DNA from: Bacilli bacterium
GTDB lineage: Bacteria; Bacillota_I; Bacilli_A; RF39; UBA660
DNA length: 64,000 nt
Assembly: GCA_017612805.1 (NCBI GenBank)
Contig: JAGAFD010000004.1
Span: forward strand, 1 to 64,000
Direction: 5' to 3'
Made by a program: the position numbers and the translations under genes. Within the stretch, counting starts at the first letter, position 1. Every line of letters starts with the position of its first letter. The notes below the pieces were generated by a model that was not told the origin of the DNA, searched no databases, and was given only the letters and a program-made list of their open reading frames with translations. Positions 7,429 to 14,553 of this stretch are shown here, piece after piece.

Positions 7429-8151
7429 ATGAACAATGAAATCGAGGTAAGCGTATCTAAATTAAAGAGACGTAAAAAATTTATTAAAATCACTAGAATA
7501 GTATTACTACTATTACTACTATTATTGGTCTTATCTTATGTAGTAATGAACTTTATTTATAATAATGGTAACTTCAGTATTACGTTAGATAAAAACCTTT
7601 ACTTTGAAAGAGGCATCATTATATATGATGATCCTGACTACAAAGTATTTAGAACAGAGCTATATGCTAAACCGGTAGATTACTTTGATAACATATCTAA
7701 CAAATGGTTACCAGATAATCTAGAAAATACGAACGGTTCGCATAATGGTGAAAATTATTTAGCTTATACATTCTATGTTGAAAACACCGGAACTGATACT
7801 TCTGATTATTGGTCAGAAATTATTATTGACGATGTTATTAAGAATGTTGATGAAGCAGTAAGAATTCGTGTTTACAAAAACGGCAATTATATTACTTATG
7901 CTAAAATTGGTATAAATGGCCAAGCTGAAAAAGATACCATTCCATTTGTTAGAGATGATTTAGTATCTTTTGAACATCGCAAGGATTTTGCACCAGGTGA
8001 TATTGATAAATATACAATTGTAATCTGGATTGAAGGACATGACTTACAATGTACGGATAATATCTTAGGCGGCGAAATAAAAATGCATATGGAATTTAAT
8101 TCTGAATTTGTTGATATTGATCCTAAAAAATATGAAAAGAATATAGACTAA
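7429..8151 (+). CDS. membrane-anchored fibre-locus protein
   Basis: The 240-residue protein has a short basic N-terminus and one strong transmembrane segment of leucine/valine (residues about 23-46). An extracellular domain of about 190 residues follows. Residues 199-205 read IWIEGHD, the same strand motif found as IWIEGQD or close variants in the three downstream TasA-like proteins, so the domains are probably homologous. TYSYF/TYAWF is absent at the membrane exit, so this copy may stay anchored and act as a base or adaptor. The ATG at 7429 is chosen over TTG at 7420 because GGTGG at 7415-7419 abuts the latter. The product itself is unnamed. Confidence 0.7.
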   Translation: MNNEIEVSVSKLKRRKKFIKITRIVLLLLLLLLVLSYVVMNFIYNNGNFSITLDKNLYFERGIIIYDDPDYKVFRTELYAKPVDYFDNISNKWLPDNLENTNGSHNGENYLAYTFYVENTGTDTSDYWSEIIIDDVIKNVDEAVRIRVYKNGNYITYAKIGINGQAEKDTIPFVRDDLVSFEHRKDFAPGDIDKYTIVIWIEGHDLQCTDNILGGEIKMHMEFNSEFVDIDPKKYEKNID

Positions 8152-8165
8152 AAAGGGGAATGAAT

Positions 8166-8300
8166 ATGGAGGATAAAAAGGATTTCGATATTTCAAATTT
8201 AACGTTAGAAGAACTTATTGAATTATATAATGTCATTGTTTCATTCCAAAACTTTTTAGAAGAAAGTAAGATGGATGAAAGTGAGGCAGGAAATGAATAA
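8166..8300 (+). CDS. small acidic hypothetical protein (44 aa)
   Basis: This 44-residue frame starts at an ATG 8 bases after AAGGGG and ends at TAA 8298-8300, overlapping the next gene by eight bases. It is acidic and helical (LTLEELIELYNVIVSFQNFL, then EESKMDESEAG) with no membrane segment. The good ribosome site, tight spacing on both sides and amphipathic helix support a real gene. It may be a small partner of the coiled-coil protein encoded next. No family is recognised. Confidence 0.6.
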   Translation: MEDKKDFDISNLTLEELIELYNVIVSFQNFLEESKMDESEAGNE

Positions 8301-9903
8301 TTTTTTAGAGTTTATTAATAATGATATAGAAACTAAAAAAACTACTCTTCAATCAATGCCCACTAATAACAAGACCAATGTAAAAAAATATAACGCTAAG
8401 ATTGAATCAATTGAAAAGAAATATGATTATTATAAGGATGCCGTATTAAAATATATTAATGCGAAGAGTGAATCTTTTGAATGCGGTACAAGTAAAAAAG
8501 ATGATAATAAACAAAAGGAACAATTAGAAGAATATAAAAGAATATTAAAAATATTAAATCCGTCAAACACTTATGTTGAAAAACTAGGCTTTGATTCTTT
8601 ATTCTATGAAATTCATAATTATGCATCTTTTACTTTTGAAGATATTAATAATAGTATCGGTAAGTTGGTTGATATTTTTAAAAAAGCCCGTGTTAACTTA
8701 ACTGCTGAAGATTTTAAATATACTTATTTTGTTTATAAATATATGAGTGAGTTTTTAAAGGATAATTCTAATTTAGAAAACTTAAATACGATATTTGAAA
8801 AGATCTATTGGTATAATCCAAATATTATTGAACACATTGAACTTAACTTCAGAAAACTAATTGTTAAGTATCAAAAAAGTTTAGAATGTTATTTAAATGT
8901 TGAAAAGAAAAAAATTGTTTCAACAAATAAGTTTGAAGATTATGAAGATTTCTTTAAAGAGTATCAAAAATTATATAATGAAATTGAAAAAGCAAATAGT
9001 GAATCAATTGGTGATATCATTGAAATGGCTAAGAACAACGATATTGATATCAACAATTATTTTCCAGATTCTAAATTTAGAATAACTGTTTATTCAACAT
9101 TAACAATTAATGAAATTGATTATGGTGATCCGGAATCAGTTAACAAATTATTAGATACATTAAGAAGATTAAAAAATAATGTTATTGAATATTCAAATTA
9201 TTTAAAATTCAAACCATTATTTGACGATTTTAAAAATACATACGAAAAAGTTGCAGGTGTTGAAGCAAACAACCAAGCTTTAAAGAAAGTTGAAAAAGAA
9301 ATAGCTAATAAAGAAGCTAAGTTAGAAAGCATCAACAAAAAAATCTTTGGCAAATCAGGTTTTAGTTTATTTGGTAAAAAACCTGAATCAACAAAGAACT
9401 TAAAATTAGAACAAGTTAACATTGCTAAAGAATTATATACATTATATTATGAACAAGAAAAATTAAAGTTTGAAAACAAAATAATCAACATGAAAAAAGA
9501 ATCATCAATTGCAATCAGTGATGTATTAAAACTATATTATAGTTATGATTATTTCAAACGCGAAGAAATTCAAAAAGCATTTGCGTTGAAAGAATATAAT
9601 GAAATTAATGATATGTGTTATGAGTTCGATAAGTTTGCAGCTAATCCTAACAATATTATTGTTAACGGAATTGAAGCATTCAACAATGTTGATGTTGCTA
9701 ACATTATTTATAATAAATATCGTTTAGAAAACATTAACTTAGAAGAAAACGATCTTGATGAAGACAGCTTAGAAGTTGTAAAAAATAAAATCGACTTCAT
9801 GTTGAGAATCAACGCTATCGAAAACAGTAAGTCATCAATCGAAAAAATTTGGTTTATTGTTCAAAATGAAAAAATAAATGCAAAAGAGGCAAAGTCAGAA
9901 TAA
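8293..9903 (+). CDS. large helical cytosolic protein
   Basis: The 536-residue protein is almost entirely alpha-helical, rich in K, E, N and Y, with no signal peptide or transmembrane segment. Coiled-coil potential is clear around residues 315-360 (NNQALKKVEKEIANKEAKLE) and near the N-terminus. A glycine/phenylalanine hinge (FGKSGFSLFGKKP) interrupts the second coil. I recognise no family. It is co-translated with the 44-residue gene and ends just before the main fibre promoter, so it may be a cytosolic scaffold of the same system. The start at 8293 is used because AGGCAGG lies immediately upstream. Confidence 0.65.
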   Translation: MNNFLEFINNDIETKKTTLQSMPTNNKTNVKKYNAKIESIEKKYDYYKDAVLKYINAKSESFECGTSKKDDNKQKEQLEEYKRILKILNPSNTYVEKLGFDSLFYEIHNYASFTFEDINNSIGKLVDIFKKARVNLTAEDFKYTYFVYKYMSEFLKDNSNLENLNTIFEKIYWYNPNIIEHIELNFRKLIVKYQKSLECYLNVEKKKIVSTNKFEDYEDFFKEYQKLYNEIEKANSESIGDIIEMAKNNDIDINNYFPDSKFRITVYSTLTINEIDYGDPESVNKLLDTLRRLKNNVIEYSNYLKFKPLFDDFKNTYEKVAGVEANNQALKKVEKEIANKEAKLESINKKIFGKSGFSLFGKKPESTKNLKLEQVNIAKELYTLYYEQEKLKFENKIINMKKESSIAISDVLKLYYSYDYFKREEIQKAFALKEYNEINDMCYEFDKFAANPNNIIVNGIEAFNNVDVANIIYNKYRLENINLEENDLDEDSLEVVKNKIDFMLRINAIENSKSSIEKIWFIVQNEKINAKEAKSE

Positions 9904-9919
9904 TCTTTTGCATTTTTTT
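9877..9919 (+). terminator. Rho-independent terminator with 5' arm in coding sequence
   Basis: AAATGCAAAAGA (9877-9887 region, in the last codons of the preceding gene) pairs with TCTTTTGCATTT (9904-9915), and seven T residues follow. Confidence 0.75.
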
Positions 9920-9978
9920 ATTCAACAAAATTCGACTTTTTAATTGACAATTCAACGGCTTTCATATAAAATTATAAT
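9920..9978 (+). promoter_or_regulatory. main fibre operon promoter with Spo0A-box-like repeats
   Basis: ATTCAACAAA (9920-9929) matches 9 of 10 positions of the reverse 0A-box consensus ATTCGACAAA. ATTCGACTTT (9930-9939) keeps the TTCGAC core, and ATTCAAC recurs at 9950-9956. The starts are 9920, 9930 and 9950, multiples of one helical turn. TTGACA lies at 9944-9949 and TATAAT at 9973-9978, a 23-base spacer, which recalls the Spo0A-activated spoIIG promoter with its over-long spacer. An alternative -10 (TAAAAT, 9967-9972) gives a normal 17-base spacer. Control by Spo0A is inference. Confidence 0.55.
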
Positions 9979-9984
9979 TGTATG

Positions 9985-10032
9985 ATAGTAGGGTAGTATA
10001 TGTAAGGTAATTACAATATATATTTTACATAT
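9985..10032 (+). promoter_or_regulatory. leader element and hairpin of fibre mRNA
   Basis: ATAGTAGGGTA (9985-9995) repeats the leader element of 7402-7412. After it, ATATGTAA (9998-10005) and TTACATAT (10025-10032) can pair as an 8-base stem, and an inner palindrome GTAATTAC lies at 10007-10014. There is no T run, so it is not a terminator. It could stabilise the abundant mRNA or be a DNA operator. Confidence 0.5.
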
Positions 10033-10051
10033 CAAGCGAAAGGAAGAGAGT

Positions 10052-11665
10052 ATGAATAATAAGGAAAATACTAAATCAAAAAAGATTAAAAAACTGATTG
10101 CTATTTGCTTGATTTGTTCAATAATTTTTATTGCAGCAACTTATGCATGGTTCATAGGTATGAGAACTGTTAATGTTTCAAGCTTTGAAATCGACATAGC
10201 AAGTACAGATAGTTTACTTTTATCTCTAGATGGAAGTAAATGGGATACTACAGTAACAATTAATAGTAGTAACTTCACATCAGTATCTTATACTGGAAAT
10301 GTTAACAACTGGGCAGGACTTGGAACAGGAAGAACTGTTACTGGTTTAAAACCAATTTCTAGTATTGGAGAAATTGATACAACATCATCAACAATGAAGA
10401 TGTTTGAAAAAGGAAGTTTAACTGCTACACCTGGAGGATATCGATTATTAGCTAGTCGTATTCACAACTATCAATCTAATCAAGATTATGCTAATGCAGT
10501 AAATGCATATGGATTTAATACTGAAAATGGTGGATATGTTGCATTCGACTTATTCGTTAAAAACTTCTCTGGTGCTGCTTACTATACTGAAGATAATATA
10601 TTAAATGAAGAAGCAATTTACTTAACAACTGATTCAGAAGTAACTGTTGGTTCTACTGGTGTACAAGATGCTGGTATTGAAAACTCAGTTCGTGTAGCAT
10701 TTGCACAAATTGGTCGTGTAAATGGTAGAACAACTGATGTTGATACAATTACTGGTATTAAATGTTTACCTGGACAAAATTCTCCAGTAACTGGAATTTG
10801 TCGTGTTGCACAAATTTGGGAACCAAATGATACTGAACACGTAGCTGCAGCTATTAGTTATTATGATACTTCTTGTAGATTAAGACCTAACGCTGTATCT
10901 CCTGCTACTGATCCTACTGATATTACTTCTGCTGCTTCTTATACTTCTGGTAGTCATTGTGGAACAGTTGCAAACGGAACTGCTCGTAACACATATGCTA
11001 TTGGTCGTGTAGTTGATATTGCTGACCGCGTAGATGTATACGATGGTGCTCAATACAACGGATATACTAAAACAACAAGAGAAACATATACTGGTGCTCA
11101 ACCATTATATGCTTATGATTATTTCACAGATACTGAAAAAGATTTAGCAGGAATGCAAAGACCTGTATTCATAACTTTAGCTCCAAATAGTATTACAAAA
11201 ATTAGAGTATACATTTGGATCGAAGGTCAAGATGTTGATAACTATGATTTCTCATCTATTGGAAAACAAATAAAAGTTCAATTCGGATTCACTAAAGAAA
11301 GATTTACTGATGAAGAAGCACAAGGACAAGATGGTCCATACATGCCAACTGGTGATACTACTAAACCTGTATTTGCTGGTGTAGAAAGCACACTTGCATT
11401 AAGTACTGCTGAAGTTGCAAGTTATGATCCACTTGATGGTGTAACAGTTAGCGATGTAGGTGCTGAAACAACTGAAGAAGCATGTACTGCTAATGCTGGA
11501 ACATGGGATTCTCAAAATACAAAATGTATGTATGACTTAACTACTAAGATTCAAGTAACTAATCCAGTTACAGCTACTCCTGGTACTTACGTAGTTCGTT
11601 ATTTAGTAAGTGACTGGCAAGGAAATTATGCTGAAGCGTTTACTACCGTAACGGTAAGTAATTAA
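10052..11665 (+). CDS. TasA-like major fibre subunit with C-terminal Ig-like domain
   Basis: The 537-residue secreted protein has a SipW-dependent-type signal (hydrophobic 13-30, then TYAWFIG at 30-36). A large TasA/camelysin-like domain follows, with IWIEGQD at 388-394 and then KQIKVQFGFTKERF. The last 100 residues (DTTKPVFAGVESTLAL to YVVRYLVSDWQGNYAEAF) form a DUF5011/Ig-like domain of the kind found on bacterial surface proteins. Two Cys-rich stretches (IKCLPGQ...TGICR and EACTANAGTW...KCMYD) may form disulfides. It is 15 bases upstream of a close paralogue. It comes first in the operon, next to a regulated promoter, so it is probably the most expressed subunit. Confidence 0.78.
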   Translation: MNNKENTKSKKIKKLIAICLICSIIFIAATYAWFIGMRTVNVSSFEIDIASTDSLLLSLDGSKWDTTVTINSSNFTSVSYTGNVNNWAGLGTGRTVTGLKPISSIGEIDTTSSTMKMFEKGSLTATPGGYRLLASRIHNYQSNQDYANAVNAYGFNTENGGYVAFDLFVKNFSGAAYYTEDNILNEEAIYLTTDSEVTVGSTGVQDAGIENSVRVAFAQIGRVNGRTTDVDTITGIKCLPGQNSPVTGICRVAQIWEPNDTEHVAAAISYYDTSCRLRPNAVSPATDPTDITSAASYTSGSHCGTVANGTARNTYAIGRVVDIADRVDVYDGAQYNGYTKTTRETYTGAQPLYAYDYFTDTEKDLAGMQRPVFITLAPNSITKIRVYIWIEGQDVDNYDFSSIGKQIKVQFGFTKERFTDEEAQGQDGPYMPTGDTTKPVFAGVESTLALSTAEVASYDPLDGVTVSDVGAETTEEACTANAGTWDSQNTKCMYDLTTKIQVTNPVTATPGTYVVRYLVSDWQGNYAEAFTTVTVSN

Positions 11666-11680
11666 TAGAAAGGAAATAAT

Positions 11681-13375
11681 ATGGCAAAGAATAATAATAA
11701 GAGAAAAAAGAGAATATTACACTTAGCAATAATATTCACATTTACCGCTATTGTTTTTGGAGCTGCAACCTATGCATGGTTCATAGGTATGAGAACTGTT
11801 AATGTTAATCCATTCGAAGTTCAAATAGCTGCTACTGAAGATTTAGCATTATCGCTAGATGGAGTTCATTGGAGTGACACTGTTTCTATTAATGGTAGCA
11901 ACTTTAGAAATCCTGCTGCTGAATCTCCAGCACAAAATACTTTAGATGCTCAAAATAACCCATACAGTACCAATACCAATACTTGGGCTGGACGTGGATT
12001 AATTCCAATGTCATCTATTGGTGTTATTAACAAAGCAACAAGCCGTTTAACATTATTTGAAAAAGGTAGTTTAACTCAAACTACTGGTGGATATCGTTTA
12101 ATGGCTAGTAGAGTAAATAATGACTCTACTACTCCTGATGGATATGTTGCATTCGACTTATTTATCAAAAACTCTTCTGGTGAAGAATACTATGCAACTG
12201 ATAATCCTCTAAATGAAGAAGCAATTTATTTAACAAATGATTCAAAAGTACAAGTTGGATCTACTGGTGTTGCTAATACTGGTATTGAAAATTCTGTACG
12301 TGTAGCATTTGCACAAATTGGTCGTGTTATTTCAACGACAACTGATGCTAGTACAATTCAAGGTATTACTTGTTCAAATACTTCAACAAGTGGAGAAAAT
12401 CCAACTCCTATTGTAACTGGTATTTGTCGTACTGCTCAAATTTGGGAACCAAATGATACTAATCACGTAGTAGATGCATTAAGCTGGTATAATACTACAT
12501 GTAAAGCTAGAACTGGTGCTCAAACAAATTTAGCTGCATCTTATGGTGGCGTTTGTGGTACTGTTGTTAATGGTCAAGCTTATCCAACATATGCTATTGG
12601 TAAAGCTATTGAAGCTGTTAATGCTGTAGACGTATATGATGGTTCAGCATTTAACGGATATACTGCTGATATTGCTGCTGATGAAGCTACAGCAATTAGT
12701 ACTGAAGAAGGAAATACTGGTAAGTACTTATATGCTTATCCATATTTCACAGATACAATGAAATTAAAAACTGGTGTTGAACGCCCTGCATTTATTACTT
12801 TAGCTCCAAATAGTATTACTAAAGTTAGAGTATACATTTATATTGAAGGACAAGATATCGATAATTACGATTTTGCATCAATTGGTAAACAAATTAAAGT
12901 TAACTTTGGATTCACTAAAGAAAGATTCACTGAAGATGATATTAACTATCAAGGTCCAGTACTTAACAGAGGTGAAGGACCTAACCAAACTAGAGCTCAA
13001 ATTATTGAAGCATTAGAAGAAGAATTAGGTGATACTGCTACTGAAGCACAAATCATGGCTAAATTAAAAACAATCGATAAGACTGCTCCAGTTATCACAT
13101 TAAGTGGATCACAAAATCAAACTATAACTGCTGGTGGTACATTTACACAACCAACAATTACAGCGATTACTGATAACTTAACACCTTATACTCATAATAC
13201 AGAAAATGATGCTGATGAATGGGTTGGACCAACTGGTTCAAATATCAAAGCTTCAATTACTGGTACAGTAAATAATACTGTTCCTGGTACTTATAGAATA
13301 TTATATGAAGTTGCCGATGAAGCTGGTAACGTTGCTACAGAAACTGTAACAGTTGTTGTAACACCAAGCGAATAA
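11681..13375 (+). CDS. TasA-like major fibre subunit 2 with Ig-like domain
   Basis: This 564-residue paralogue of the preceding gene shares long blocks with it: ATYAWFIGMRTVNV at the signal exit, GGYRLMASRV, GYVAFDLFIKNSSGEEYY, IENSVRVAFAQIGRV, AQIWEPNDT and FITLAPNSITKVRVYI, then IYIEGQD at 386-392. Its C-terminal Ig-like domain starts at DKTAPVITLSGSQNQTI and is more canonical than that of the first copy. A linker with MAKLKTIDK precedes it. The two probably co-assemble or alternate in one fibre. Tandem duplication followed by divergence of the tip domain is inferred. Confidence 0.78.
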   Translation: MAKNNNKRKKRILHLAIIFTFTAIVFGAATYAWFIGMRTVNVNPFEVQIAATEDLALSLDGVHWSDTVSINGSNFRNPAAESPAQNTLDAQNNPYSTNTNTWAGRGLIPMSSIGVINKATSRLTLFEKGSLTQTTGGYRLMASRVNNDSTTPDGYVAFDLFIKNSSGEEYYATDNPLNEEAIYLTNDSKVQVGSTGVANTGIENSVRVAFAQIGRVISTTTDASTIQGITCSNTSTSGENPTPIVTGICRTAQIWEPNDTNHVVDALSWYNTTCKARTGAQTNLAASYGGVCGTVVNGQAYPTYAIGKAIEAVNAVDVYDGSAFNGYTADIAADEATAISTEEGNTGKYLYAYPYFTDTMKLKTGVERPAFITLAPNSITKVRVYIYIEGQDIDNYDFASIGKQIKVNFGFTKERFTEDDINYQGPVLNRGEGPNQTRAQIIEALEEELGDTATEAQIMAKLKTIDKTAPVITLSGSQNQTITAGGTFTQPTITAITDNLTPYTHNTENDADEWVGPTGSNIKASITGTVNNTVPGTYRILYEVADEAGNVATETVTVVVTPSE

Positions 13376-13404
13376 TAAAATAAGTACATTTATAATCAAC
13401 AATT

Positions 13405-13438
13405 ATTAAGGAATAGTCGCTTTTGATTATTCCTTAAT
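13405..13438 (+). terminator. weak terminator or attenuator hairpin inside the fibre operon
   Basis: ATTAAGGAATA (13405-13415) and TATTCCTTAAT (13428-13438) pair over 11 bases, but only TTATTAATGG follows, with no long T run. Its position between the two major and the minor subunits suggests partial termination or 3'-end protection of the upstream mRNA. Confidence 0.55.
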
Positions 13439-13456
13439 TTATTAATGGAGGACTTT

Positions 13457-14542
13457 ATGGAAACGGAAAATGAAAATAAAAGTAAAAATAAATTTCCTTT
13501 TTTCAAAATCAGAAAAAAGACCGTTATTATACTTCTAATCACGTTTTTTGTTACTGCTGTATTACTTGCAGCAACCTATGCATGGTTTTCAGCTTCATTA
13601 AACGTTAAAGTAAAGTTCTTTGATTTAAAAGTTTCAACCGATACCGGATTATTTATTTCCCTAGATGGTATTACTTTTTCCGATTCGATTGAAGTGTCCC
13701 TTGATTCAGTAATTAGAGATTTAAAAGCAACTTATCCTAATCACACTAATCAATGGGCAATAAATGGATTATGGTCAGTTTCAACCAATGGTATTCCTGA
13801 TCCTAATTCAAGTAAATTTGCCGTTTATGCTGGCGGTATGCGTAAGTATACTGACCGTGCTCGTAAAGGACAAAGATATTTAAATACTTATTTACTAGAT
13901 GAAAGTGAACCTAGTGAAGCTAACAAATATGTAGCATTTGATATATTCTTAAAAAATGCTTCTGGTTCACCAAAAAAAGATAATTTATACTTAAGTCCAA
14001 TGACCTACATTGGTTTTGATTCTACAGCATCACAAGAAACAATAGAAAATATGCAAGATATTTTAAATACTTTGCGTTTAGGAATTGTTAAAATTGGTGA
14101 AACATCAACTAAATCAGATGTTAAAACTATTCAAAACCTACAATGCAATAATGAATGCATGTCAGTGATTTATGAACCATACAGTTTGGATCATAATGAG
14201 GAATCGGTTAATGCGGTTGCTGGATTTAATATTAATATTGAAGATCAGACGTATGTTCCTACTTATGGGGTAATCAAAGAAGGAAGATATCTAGATCATA
14301 AGAGTGGATTTGTTAATTCGGGGGTTAATTTAGATACAGAACATTTTGCCTTACAACATACCATTTTTGAAAAGGATTTTGAAGATCCAATCTTCCAAGT
14401 ACCTAATGGTATAACGAAAGCCAGAGTTTATTTATGGATTGAAGGGCAAGATGTTGATGCTTTAGAGGTTTTCTCAGAAGGAGCTCCAATATATCTAAAT
14501 TTAGAGTTTGATAAGGACTTGGCTGGTTACGAAGGATTCTAG
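13457..14542 (+). CDS. TasA-like fibre subunit (third paralogue)
   Basis: The 361-residue protein is related to the two before it. A basic N-terminus is followed by a hydrophobic segment ending in AATYAWFSAS, then a strand region KFFDLKVSTDTGLFISLDG, KYVAFDIFLKNASGSP, and LWIEGQDVD at 326-334. It lacks the C-terminal Ig-like domain, so it is the bare TasA-like core. The ATG at 13457 follows GGAGG at 13448-13452; the in-frame ATG at 13445 overlaps that site and is rejected. It is a likely minor subunit or adaptor. Confidence 0.75.
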   Translation: METENENKSKNKFPFFKIRKKTVIILLITFFVTAVLLAATYAWFSASLNVKVKFFDLKVSTDTGLFISLDGITFSDSIEVSLDSVIRDLKATYPNHTNQWAINGLWSVSTNGIPDPNSSKFAVYAGGMRKYTDRARKGQRYLNTYLLDESEPSEANKYVAFDIFLKNASGSPKKDNLYLSPMTYIGFDSTASQETIENMQDILNTLRLGIVKIGETSTKSDVKTIQNLQCNNECMSVIYEPYSLDHNEESVNAVAGFNINIEDQTYVPTYGVIKEGRYLDHKSGFVNSGVNLDTEHFALQHTIFEKDFEDPIFQVPNGITKARVYLWIEGQDVDALEVFSEGAPIYLNLEFDKDLAGYEGF

Positions 14543-14553
14543 GAGGATTTAAT

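Noticed and set aside
9998-10032. A riboswitch in the fibre operon leader
   Set aside because: The leader after the likely start is only about 60-75 bases and has one AT-rich stem with no match to a class I know.
10880-11101. Minus-strand frame of 73 codons rich in Ser and Ile inside the first major subunit
   Set aside because: It is a shadow of the Thr/Asp/Gly-rich coding strand, with no start signal and no resemblance to a protein family.
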